A stretch of 64,000 nt of DNA from Molanna angustata (taxonomy: Eukaryota > Arthropoda > Insecta > Trichoptera > Molannidae). Numbering within the stretch: position 1 is the first letter of the stretch; the number at the start of each line of letters is the position of its first letter. Below are positions 24,121-34,167 of the stretch, one piece after another. The stretch is from the NCBI GenBank assembly GCA_963576475.1, contig OY754990.1:17466153-17530152 (forward strand), given 5' to 3'. The translations under genes were made by a program, and so were the position numbers. The notes under the pieces were generated by a model. That model did not search any database and was not told where the DNA came from. It saw nothing but the letters and a program-made list of their open reading frames with translations.

Positions 24121-25200
24121 ATATTTATTTAAATTGATTTCAATTTTTTAAACTTAATTTTTTTCCAATTTTTATTATTATTAAGCAGAGAGAACCGAGC
24201 ACCAAGATCTTCTATTTTTGCTCACATTCCTGGCTTCCTTTATATCCATGCATCGTCTCATACACCTTCGTCGATTTTTAAAACTCCTTATATTTCTTCT
24301 TTTTAAAATATCATTCACATGGTCATGCCATCCCTTTCTGGGGCAACATCTTAAATTGTTCTTCTCATTTATCTTGCATTCTCTCATAATGTCCTCATTT
24401 TTCATTCTAAGATATATCGTTCTATTACTATAGCTTATTATAATGATTTTGATGCTAATAATGTTTTTTTTTATTAAATTATAAAGCAAATCTGACCCAC
24501 AAAGCAAACGGAAACAATTGTTCCATGTAAATTGTTCCCTCTCCCTATGTCGGATTTCATTATTTCGTGCCTTTTGAGGTCTAGCTACAGCAAGGACAGA
24601 AACATCGTCTTGTTGGCCATAAGGGTTAATTCCCTTAGATCAATTTTGGCGACTCGTCGAGTAAAGCAAATAAACATTCTAAAATTCTTACTTTATTATA
24701 TTTAATCAAACTATCTTTTGAAAAGAATAACAAAACATGTCAGCGAGCAAAGCTTCTTTTTTTTATTCTGTTTCAAATCTAATATTATATGAATGTAATT
24801 TTTTTTTGCTCTACTGTAAAATTGCCGATTTTGACTTAGGAGGATTTCAAACGAATGCAAGGACAGACAAACTGACTAACTAATATGGCCGTGCACAAAC
24901 ATGTGCAAATCCAGAACGACAATCTTACGAGGTCTACTTTATTTACATACATATATAATATGCCGATATTACATTAAATTAATGAATCTCTCGAAATTCC
25001 AGGCTGTCTTGTTAGCGATGAGCGTCTCCCATACCGAAGCAGTTGGTTGCAGAGGCTGCAGTAACGGTGTAAGATGCATTAACAAATACGCATACATTCC
25101 TTGCAATATATTCAAAATTAGAGTAAGAGTGTGTGGCTTAGGTACAGTTTGCAACAATAATTATCGCTCAATTTGTATTCGTGGAAAAAGCGTTTGCTAA
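24078..25200 (+). CDS. Peptide gene B: secreted eight-cysteine peptide (exon 1 24078-24110, exon 2 25003-25200)
   Basis: Function unknown. Exon 1 encodes MKITFLILVVS and stops at GTAAGT (24111). Exon 2 follows ATTCCAG (ends 25002) and reads AVLLAMSVSHTEAVGC..., phase 0. The 76-residue product has a signal peptide (cleavage likely after TEA) and a ~51-residue basic mature peptide with eight cysteines at C-x2-C-x5-C-x8-C-x9-C-x5-C-x7-C-x6-C-end. The shared core is GC[RK]GC..G, AYI.C, VC..G.VCNNN and a C-terminal IC[IV].G.S[VL]C. AATAAA is at 25336-25341. The 892-bp intron holds one LINE tail and is otherwise compact, so this is the cleanest member. An upstream in-frame ATG at 24901 would skip the signal exon and is less likely. 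Four predicted disulfides suggest an extracellular stable peptide; immune, toxin-like or inhibitor roles cannot be told apart here. Confidence 0.82.
24185..24435 (-). pseudogene. LINE 3' fragment in intron B
   Basis: Minus strand encodes CPRKGWHDHVNDILKRRNIRS and RCMRRCMDIKEARNVSKNRR. It is the counterpart of 16385-16740 in the sister intron. Confidence 0.72.
24436..24787. other. Distal intron B, no further element recognised
   Basis: AT-rich. Position ~24788 is the paralogous empty site of Helitron H6 of intron A. Confidence 0.5.
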
Positions 25201-25925
25201 ATATTTCAAAAAACAAAAATTGTTCTATGAAAAAAATATGTATTTATATATTTATATTGGCATATACTAATTATATGTTGTTATGTACGGCTTCATGTAA
25301 TTACATTATATACAAAAATATATGTAATAATACTTAATAAATATGGATTTAAATAGCTGAGAGGTCACTGTATATTTTTATTTTCTGTTTTGGTTCAATT
25401 ATGTATATTTGTTAATTATTTTGCATTTAATAACATGTAACCTTAGACCAAATTGAAATAGATCTGTCTCAGATCCATTTCCCATAGCCCAATTTTGCTG
25501 AAATTTTGTAAACCATTTTCCATAGTCTCTTGATGAAATATTGTATACACATTTTCTATCGATGACGATTTATAAAGAGGAGTGGGTTGTGTCCAACACT
25601 TAATTCTTCACAACAGTTACATTTTGTGTACACATTTGCTTTCGATAACTATTTACAAAACCGTGTGGGTTGTAATCAACACTTATGTATCTCTTTTTCC
25701 AACACCTATCAGTAAATTAATTATCAGTAGGTACCTATATATTGTATAATTAATATTCAGTTTGATGTATTAAATAAAATTATATATTATACTTTAAATG
25801 GTTTTTATGTTTTATTCACCACCCGTTCGTCTTTTTATTGGCCGACCGCACTACGATTTACCGCGGGCGGTTATTTACCGCGTCATTTTATAACACATAG
25901 AAATCATTACAACTGACTGGCGTTT
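24788..25925. repeat. Right arm of the A/B inverted duplication (3' half)
   Basis: Reverse complement of 838-1943 with moderate divergence, including the exon 2 block, poly(A) signal and 3' flank to the GCGGTCGGCC region. Confidence 0.85.
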
Positions 25926-26646
25926 TTTATTTTTTTTTTATTTTATTTTTTATTTATTTTATTGATTTTATAGAACCAACAGTTTACAATATGAAATTAC
26001 AATAGGTATAATAATATTAACAGGTTATAAACCTTTTGAAGGTTCTTTTAAATAGTATAAACTAAGTATGTAATTTATTTAACAATTGCAAAAATATATT
26101 TTTAACACAGTTATCTGCATATAATATTATCTAAAATAAAAAAAAATTAAAAAGGGTTAGGAAGAGTAGTTATAAGGAGTAGGTAAGTAGGAAGAGTATT
26201 AACTATTAAGCCATCTGCATCCGCAACAAAAACGAGCCAATACTGACCGACCAGTCAGTATTGTGTTCACTAGTCAGTATATACAGTATACAGAGTACAA
26301 TGCCTATGTAGGTAATTTATAATATTGTAACAAGTAGTATGCACCGAAGTTTAGCAGTTTTATTTTTATTTTGAAACAAATTGAGCGGTTTCGCGTTTTT
26401 CAGTCAAATGCGCAGCGTACAAAACGTATTGCGGTCGGTCACTTGGGCGGGACGAGAAAAAAAAATATGATTTATATGTATCATTGCATCTCAATAATAT
26501 ATTTTAACGTAAGAGTAACGAATATGAATTTCACATAAAATGATAGGTAAATATAGAACTCTATAGTATTAGGATGTTTGTTATAAAACAAACCTCCTAA
26601 TACTATTTTTTAATTCATTTATTCGGAAAACAAACAGAATCAAATG
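25926..26646. other. AT-rich intergenic DNA, no gene
   Basis: T-rich start (25925-25975) resembling a reversed LINE tail. A short hairpin CAATACTGACCGACCAGTCAGTATTG sits at about 26240-26265. Nothing else recognised. Confidence 0.4.
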
Positions 26647-26816
26647 CTATAAGTCAGAGGTGGCCGACTTGATTAGATCCAAGATCTACTGTTTACTGAT
26701 TAAGCCCTGTGCGATCTACCAATCACATACTTCTTGAAATTTTTAATGAAACAGCATAGTTCAGTCACAATTAAGAAGTATTTTTTATTTTATTTAGAGG
26801 GAAAACATAAAACTGA

Positions 26817-27059
26817 ATTTTTAATTATCTTAATAGAGACGAAGTTGGAATATATTTATTGTAGGAGAACCGGGAAATCAAGGCACCTACAGGGCTTACG
26901 ACCTGTCATCGGCTGGTTTACGTGATCACTTTATGCATAAAGTGATCACGTAAACCAGCCGATGACAGGTCGTAAGCCCTGTAGGTGCCTTGATTTCCCG
27001 GTTCTCCTACAATAAATATATTCCAACTTCGTCTCTATTAAGATAATTAAAAATCTGTT
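26817..27059. repeat. Near-perfect palindrome (arms ~118 bp) inside the hAT element
   Basis: The arms meet around 26938 at TTTATGCATAAA and carry the same sequence as the inverted repeat at 21049-21627. Expected to extrude as a hairpin; likely a foldback/MITE family. Confidence 0.88.
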
Positions 27060-27171
27060 AAAAAATATCTTTGACTCCCGACAGGGAAAAAAATCCAATG
27101 TTTGCGCATATGCAATAATAAAAATATATTCGATAAAACTGAAATTTATTCTTAGTAACAACTTATGTATA

Positions 27172-27534
27172 TTAGTGTGAGCACTGCATCTGAGCATCTT
27201 CCGCTAGATTAGCAAAATCAGGTTTGTAGTTGGAAATTGCCAACCTTAAAGAATTCATTGTATGAACGTCCGTCAATCGAGAACGGTGTTTATTTTTTGT
27301 TTGTTTTAAGAAGGAAAATGCTGACTCACATAAATATGTGGAACCAAAATACGAATGCAATTGTTCAAAACATTTCTTAAAACATGCCCAGAAACCAATG
27401 CCCAGAAATCTAGATCCATAAAGTAACGTGATAACGTGAACGTAACGTGATGGGTGCAGCAGTTGGTGATTACGTTGCGCAGTCTGTTCTACGCATTTAT
27501 GTATGCTTATATTTTTTTGCCTTGCCACGATCAA
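27172..27534 (-). pseudogene. hAT transposase C-terminal remnant
   Basis: The 120-codon frame contains FGSTYLCESAFSFLKQTKNKHRSRLTDVH and LRLAISNYKPDF, the hATC dimerisation region seen in ZBED5/EPM2AIP1-like hAT proteins (family knowledge). The BED finger and most of the RNase-H-like core are missing, so it cannot be an active transposase by itself. Confidence 0.75.
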
Positions 27535-27591
27535 CTGGACTAATACACGCGATCGACCGTTCGATCGTGATCGACCGATTGGCCATCCCTG

Positions 27592-27956
27592 CTATAAGTC
27601 ATCGGTCGGGGAATTTTTAACCATTTCCCCAAAATATTTTTGCGTAAGTCGATATTACCCCTTCCCCCCATTTTGAAAAGAAGACAATCAATGTATATTT
27701 AAATAAACATTAATTATTGAATTAATTTACACGGAAAATAAAAAAAAAGTTACATGAAAATATTAAGTATGTAATAGACAAACAATATAAAATTCTCAAA
27801 TTGGATCAAACAAAAACTTAGATTTTCAGGTTTCCCTTTTCAGTTTTTGGAGAAATGATGTTGCTTCATGTTTGTTGTAATTACTTCAAAATTGGGACTT
27901 TTTGGTGTAAGTAGCACCTGAATTGATTAAGTTTGTAAAAATACTAACTCACTTAC
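27592..27956. other. Intergenic, nothing recognised
   Basis: AT-rich, no coding signal. Confidence 0.35.
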
Positions 27957-28225
27957 TTACTCACTCAGCCTCTTCTTGAGTCCAGTATTGGACAAAGGCC
28001 TCCCGCTTGGACTTCCACTGGTCTCTGTCCTGTGCCATTCTTCGCCATTCAGGACCTGCCACTTTTTTATGTCATCGGACCATCTGCTCTGGGGCCTTCC
28101 CACGCTTCTGCTTCCCGTTCTTGGCCTCCAGTCCATCACAATTTTTGTCCATCGTCCATCTGACATCCGAGATACATGACCCGCCCAACTCCACTTTAAC
28201 TCCGCTATTCTTTTGGCCACATCCG
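27957..28225 (-). pseudogene. LINE C-terminal fragment
   Basis: Minus strand: AELKWSWAGHVSRMSDGRW, then GRPQSRWSDDIKKW and LSNTGLKKRLSE. This is the standard tail of a widespread insect non-LTR element; a close relative is at 52700-52945. Confidence 0.78.
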
Positions 28226-28654
28226 CTACTAAAAAATACTAACACGTTTATGAAATAGAAAACTAGTAAAATAATTTTATAGTATTATAGGTCATATGAA
28301 AAAATAATCGATTTTTTTTTTAAATACATGTGATAAGTCGTAAGCCTTTAAGGTTTCCTCGAGTTCCTGGTTTTTCTATAATATTCCAACTTCGTCTCTA
28401 TTGAGATGTTGAAAAGTTTGATACTTAAATAAAATTATTCACAACCATGTAGACTCGCCTGACTTAGGTACTTTCTAAATTTTACTTTTACTGCCCATCA
28501 CGCATTTTCAGATCTCAGTTTTTGTTCTACATATGTCGACCGACGTTACACAAACTTCTCACAAACTAACAAGACATTTAAAACACCCGATGCTGCGTTC
28601 AGATTAAAACGCCGCTCGAAAGCCTTCAGTATGATTGGTGTGAAAAACGCCATA
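28226..28654. other. Intergenic; worn piece of the foldback family
   Basis: 28330-28410 has a degraded version of the GTCGTAAGCC...CAACTTCGTCTCTATTGAGAT arm. No gene. Confidence 0.45.
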
Positions 28655-29602
28655 GGCCCAGTATTTCAGTCGGCCCTTAGGAGTTTAACTCAAGTTTAAC
28701 AAAAATATTGCGTATTTCAGTACCTAATCTTCCCTTAAATACGTCACTAAACGACAAATATTTAACTCAACGTTTCTGGCGGATCGCGTGTCTTAATCTT
28801 GAGTTAAGTATTGTTTCTAGTCTTTTTCGCCAGGTGGCGTACTAATCGCCGCACGCTTTAATGTTTTATTTCATTTTATACTACAAATAACTATGCATAA
28901 TAATAATTATAATCATGATTTATTTTTGTTGTTAAAATAAAAGACGATATAGAAGTGGTTCATGTATTTAATATTTATTTTCTTTTTTACATAATTACAT
29001 TGTATTGCCTGACAACAAACGAAATAAACTGTCAGCCATGAAACGTCAGGCATGCATTTTAAAACTTCATTTTTGCGATGTTTTTTCATCCCACTTTTTA
29101 AATTGATCCATCCTGTTTCTATATATATAATGTGTATTCTTAAATTTTCTACATAAGACACTATTTTACCATTATCACTTAGTTCCATATCCATCTGTAA
29201 AATGTACATACATTTTGCATTGAATTACTACGTACGTAGTACATATTCAATGACATTTTTTCACTACAATGTTTGATTTTAATTGAAAAAAACATCGATC
29301 GGTATAAAAAATTGAAAAAGTAACATGCTGTGTAATGAAACAAATAAAATTATGTGTTGTTATAATAATAAAATAATATTTAGTCACAGCTTCGCGTCAC
29401 GTATCATTTAAGGTTATTACAATTTTGACAGATGCGTTATAGACAAGAACCATAGAAAAACGTAAAATATATCTATAGTTGAAGATTACGTAACTGACGT
29501 TTCATTTTGCACTGAAATACGCGAATGAAATTTAATCTTCCCTAAACTTTTAACTTGGATTGCTAAATCCAACGATTTAAGGGCCAACTGAAATCTCGGG
29601 CC
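28655..29602. mobile_element. TIR DNA transposon, second copy (~950 bp)
   Basis: Same family as 14949-15920. Ends GGCCCAGTATTTCAGTCGGCCC and, in reverse, GGCCCGAGATTTCAGTTGGCCC. Flanked by ATA on both sides, a possible 3-bp target duplication. Confidence 0.75.
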
Positions 29603-29869
29603 ATAATCTGCAACTTCAGGAACATTTGTAACTGACGTCGAGCGTTGAATCTGAACACGGCCCTGAATAGCTTGTGAAGGCTATCCTGACTCCTGGAATC
29701 GCACGCAGGACCTGCACCGTGCCTCACAGGACCGGGAGAGATCGTCGACGTCGAAGGGAACCTGACAGGACACAGGAAGAAGCAGAAAATTAAATAAAAA
29801 ATATATAATTGCTTGATTACGGTGATGTGTGTTATCTGGATGCCAATCAAGAATTATTAAATAAACTGT

Positions 29870-30258
29870 AACGATTACAGAATGTCTGTATACGGTTCAT
29901 TTACAATCTTAAATAATATGATCATGTTTCGACTTGTAGAAATATACTTCGTTGGCCAAAGATACGAGATCGTCGTAACATTCACATTCTGTCATTACTT
30001 TATAAGACTATTTATGATCCCTATTCACCACAATATTTAAAAAATAACGTCGTTTTCTTGTCAAGTCACGGCCTATCCCTTCGATCTGCTGAACGTACTA
30101 CACTAGCTATCCCCACTCACAATACAGAAGTTTTCAGCTCCTCTTTTCAAGTACAATCAGCTAGACTATGGAATGGCCTAAGTGATGAAGTAATGTCATC
30201 TCAATCCATTCAAATATTTAAAGGTAAACTAAAAAAACTTTATCTTTCAAATAGTTCC
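29870..30258 (+). pseudogene. LINE C-terminal fragment (Jockey/CR1 type)
   Basis: Open in one frame after an early stop: LRWPKIRDRRNIHILSLLYK, then LSLRSAERTTLAIPTHNTE and FQVQSARLWNGLSDEV. This is the thumb/C-terminal domain of CR1/Jockey-group LINEs; the RT core is missing. Confidence 0.78.
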
Positions 30259-30589
30259 TAAATTCCTTCTATATCCTTCCGTAACCTCCTTTTTCTCATT
30301 GCTTTGTGAGGTGTTATTTTTATTATCATTTTATTTTTAAACTCTCTTTTCATTTCTTTTCTCTTTGTAATTTTTTTTTTATAGTTCTTACTCTTTAATG
30401 TTATTTTTTATCAATTTATTTCTCCCTTATGTAATTAGTACTGTAGGTACCAATTTAACTAAGAGACTTCACGTTGCTCGGGTTGGTTGGAAGAAATTGC
30501 CTTATGGCAATTAACCTGCCTTTGTACACATGTACATAAATTATATAAATAAATAAATAAATAATTATTAATTTTTTTAGTTAATTTAG
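30259..30589. other. LINE 3' UTR-like tail
   Basis: T-rich sequence with the GGTTGGTTGGAAGAAATTGCC block also present at 19897-19920, ending in an (AAAT)n tail near 30545-30562. Confidence 0.55.
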
Positions 30590-30941
30590 TAATCTTAAGG
30601 TGCCTACTCAATCGCGACGCCATGATCCCATATTCTCGTTAAAACAAGTAGGTACCTACCCACTAATTATCGACAAAATTCATTTCTTTGGCGTGTTTGT
30701 AACAATATAAATAATTCAATACTTAACTCACCAGAATTTGACGTATTTCAGTGTAGTATTACAGGGGCGAGAAATGTTCTTAGTGCTAAGTTCTTTAATG
30801 ATATGTGATTTGTTTGTGAATATGAACTTTTTTATTGTAATTTAATATTTTCATTTTTATTGTAATTGTAACATTTATTGTAAGTAATATTATGTTTACC
30901 TCGGCTGCAGGATGAAACTTTATCAATTACAGAAACACGAT

Positions 30942-31120
30942 GCCCCCAAGTCAAATTGAAAACGCTGTTCGTTTTCGCCAAGCGCTAATTTTTTTTGTAT
31001 GGGATTTGACGTTTGTTGTTTGTTATTGTAGAAAAAATTTCTACAACAAACGTCAAATCCCATACAAAAAAAATTAGCGCTTGGCGAAAACGAACAGCGT
31101 TTTCAATTTGACTTGGGGGC
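30942..31120. repeat. Foldback element, 179 bp
   Basis: Near-perfect palindrome beginning GCCCCCAAGTCAAATTGAAA and ending in its reverse complement; arms ~80 bp. Absent from the paralogous copy near 55050, so it is an insertion. Confidence 0.88.
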
Positions 31121-31168
31121 AATATATTGTGATGTTTTATTTTTCATCCTGCAACTGATGGTATGTCC

Positions 31169-31690
31169 CAACGGTCAGCAACAGGCGGACCGCAGTCCGT
31201 TTGCGGACCGCGAAAGGTTGAACTGCGGACCGCCAAATATTGGAATGCAAGTACCTATGTACATAGTATAAAACGGTAGTCATCGAAGAATTTTGGGCCA
31301 AACATGTCCCCGAACAATATGTAAATTGCAAAAAAACTAGCTATCAATTTGGCCACAATGTTTGGTTCGACATACATATGTGAAACATCTTTCTCAAAGA
31401 TGAATTTTATGGAAAACAAATATCGTTCAAGATTAACGGACGCCCACCTAGAAGACACACTTCGAATTTGTTGTTCCTCTCGAGAACTAAACTACAAAAA
31501 ACTGGCTCAAGACCGTCGTTGTAATTTCTAACATTAATTTTTGGTCTTGTCTTTTATAATTCAGAATGTGATTTGAAACCTAAATATAAGTATAGTTATT
31601 ATATAAGTATCATTTGTTTTTTTTTTCTGGACCTCGTTTAAATTTTCCCACAGTATTCGGACCCCACCTAAAACTACTTGCAGACCCCTG
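31169..31690 (+). mobile_element. hAT-type transposon, internally deleted (522 bp)
   Basis: Flanked by GTATGTCC (31161-31168) and GTATGGCC (31691-31698), an 8-bp target duplication with one change. The paralogous empty site with a single GTATGGCC is at about 55095-55102. Ends CAACGGTCAGCAAC and, in reverse, CAGGGGTCTGCAAG. A 60-codon transposase remnant is inside. Confidence 0.87.
31349..31531 (+). pseudogene. hAT transposase C-terminal remnant
   Basis: MFGSTYICETSFSKMNFMEN followed by KYRSRLTDAHLEDTLRI, the hATC motif; a different subfamily from the one at 27.2 kb. Only the C-terminus remains. Confidence 0.75.
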
Positions 31691-31800
31691 GTATGGCCTA
31701 TCAGCGGAGACTTATAATTGGCTGTTTAATTGTTATCCTAATTGAAAAAAATGTAATGGATAGCTGTTGGTCTCCCAAATAATTGTAAAATAAAAAATAA

Positions 31801-32187
31801 AATAAAATAAATACCTATCTGCATATTTTTTGCAGGTATTGCTTATTAAAATCAATTGTGTAAACATTATTTAATTTATGTTACTTCATTTTTTGTTAAA
31901 AATAACTTGTTTGCGAATCAGTATTGTCTTTTAATTATTCTTGATTAATGTAATTTTCAAGGGCAAATAATTACGGTTAAGTTCAGGGCCGTAATTAGGT
32001 GCATCATTTAATTTTCATTTATCAATATGCTCGTTTTGAGCTTCAGCATTTTCAATGCTACAGAGGGATAGCTGGTAGTCCACTTCGCAATAGTAGTAGA
32101 CCTCAGAAAACAGACCTTAAGGTTTACATAAAAGAAGGACAAGAAATAAATATTTAGTCGTAGGTATAAAGGTGTATATAGGTGTAC
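31801..32187. other. Intergenic, nothing recognised
   Basis: AT-rich, no coding signal. Confidence 0.35.
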
Positions 32188-32963
32188 AATTGATAATCAA
32201 ATAATTGAGGCTGTTGAAGAATATGTATACCTTGGACATAATATAAAATTAGGAAAGGATAACCAGACAGCAGAAATACCCAGAAGGATCGGACTAGGTT
32301 GGGCAGCGTTTGGGAAACTTAAACATGTCCTAAAAAACAGAGATATTCCCACATGTCTGAAAAGAAAAGTGTTTGAAACATGTATCCTGCCTGTGCTAAC
32401 GTATGGTCTAGAGACTATCACGCTAACTGCGAGGACCATACATAAGCTAAAATGCACTCAGAGATCCATGGAAAGGCAAATGATAGGCGTAAGTCTAAGA
32501 GATAAAATTAGAAATGAAGAAATCAGACGTCAGACAAAAGTTGTTGATGTCATGGATCGAGTTGCAAAACTTAAATGGCAATGGGCAGGTCATGTTGCCA
32601 GATAGGATACGGACAGATGGGCACCCAGAATACTAAATTGGAGACCATGGGATTTGAAAAGGGGAATAGGCCGGCCCCAGAAAAGGTGGGCCAATGATAT
32701 TGTCCCTGTCGCTGGAAACAGATGGGTTCAAAAAGACCAAAAAAAGACGAGTAGATGTTTTAAGAAAAGGCCTACATCCAGCAGTGGAGAGATGGCTGAA
32801 GGAAGAAGAAGAAGAAGGTGTATGGAGATATCATGTTAAAAGGATGAATCCAGAAAGGCTGCCAAAGATTGTAATGCGCGAAATACCAGAGGGACGCCTA
32901 CCACCGGGAAGACCATCAAAGAGATGGAGGGAGAGCTGGACATCCTCGTCCCAGGACCTGTAA
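32188..32963 (+). pseudogene. LINE C-terminal region
   Basis: In one frame from about 32188: EEYVYLGHNIKLGK, RRIGLGWAAFGKLKHVLKNR, CILPVLTYGLETITLTA, MERQMIGVSLRDKIRNEEIR and LKWQWAGHVAR, then a stop and frame shifts with GRPQKRWANDIV and GRPSKRWRESW. Typical 3' end of an insect endonuclease-reverse transcriptase LINE lacking its N-terminal two thirds. The final part (32810-32960) seems to belong to a second related element. Confidence 0.8.
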
Positions 32964-33334
32964 AAACAGATCACAGATCTAAAATAAGAGGAACAAGAAG
33001 AAGATATAGGTGTATCATAAATATGGAATGAGGTGAAATAAAATGATTAAATTTCCATTATTTTTACATACTTTTTATAATAACAAACAAAAACACTATA
33101 TTAAAACGAGTTGGTTGTGACCAACGCTAAACTCCTCACAAACAAGTCACTCCATAAAATATTCAAATTTTGTATGGAAAATATTCAGAATTTTCATGAA
33201 ATGAGTTTGTCAATTTTTATTTAACTAAATAAAAACACGGATTTCATTTAGTATTTAGGTCGGACTCTGCATTCTGGCCTATTAGTGTCGTCGTGGTGAT
33301 ATGTAATGGTTTTCCATTACATATCACTGGTCTT
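32964..33334. other. Intergenic; short motifs of dispersed repeats
   Basis: Contains the GAGTTGGTTGTGACCAACGCT motif (33108-33128) that recurs near the peptide genes, and a short hairpin TGTAATGGTTTTCCATTACA at about 33302-33321. Confidence 0.45.
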
Positions 33335-33612
33335 TTTAGATATTGTGTAGGTATAGGAGACTACCATACAAATTGTACGAAGCGATGTCGTCACTAAATT
33401 CAATTTTTATAAAAATTTATAAAAAAAAATTAAGATACACTACTACAATGTTTTTATCTTTTATAGAATATTTAATTATCTAGTTGGGGTGTTACGGCTT
33501 TTTTAAAACTTTGGAAATATATGCAAAAAAACACATAAATTTATCTTAAAAAAAAAGTTTTAGTAAAAAAAATTTTTTTCAAAAAAATTCCATTTTTTTT
33601 TCAGAAAACTTT
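33335..33612 (-). mobile_element. Helitron fragment, truncated by the (TA)n/PLE-1 block
   Basis: Matches the interior of the Helitron family (compare 38690-38900), including the CGAAGCGATGTCGTCACTAA and TTGGGGTGTTACGGCTTTTTT blocks, about 80-85% similar by eye. Both ends are missing. Confidence 0.65.
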
Positions 33613-33613
33613 T

Positions 33614-33976
<363 letters not shown>

Positions 33977-34167
33977 TATTATTATCTTTGGGGTTATCCC
34001 GCGTCAAAATCAGATCCTTGGAAGGATCTTTCGTCAACCGACGTTTCGCCTGGATCACACCAGGCATCTTCAGGGCCTTGTTGATAGATTCTCGCTTCGT
34101 GTGTCAGTGCAAGCACGTCCGTTCGAGCCGAGAACCTAGCACCAAGTGAAGATTGGAAAGTTAAAGT

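Larger units (their letters stand above)
26655..27591. mobile_element. hAT-type transposon, non-autonomous (937 bp), exact 8-bp TSD
   Basis: Flanked by perfect CTATAAGT duplications (26647-26654 and 27592-27599). Ends CAGAGGTGGCC and, in reverse, CAGGGATGGCC are typical hAT termini. It carries the C-terminal part of a transposase on the minus strand and a palindromic insertion at 26817-27059. Confidence 0.88.
30590..31800. repeat. Dispersed repeat interrupted by a palindrome and an hAT element
   Basis: Matches 54730-55200 in the same orientation once two insertions (30942-31120 and 31169-31690) are removed. It ends in an (AAATA)n tail, suggesting a retrotransposed unit. Confidence 0.75.

Noticed and set aside
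24078..25200. Assignment to defensin, diapausin or knottin
   Set aside because: Eight cysteines with this spacing and a terminal Cys do not fit the six-Cys patterns of those families; no name given.
26734..26925. 63-codon ORF and its mirror at 26946-27197
   Set aside because: They share a C-terminus only because the region is a palindrome.
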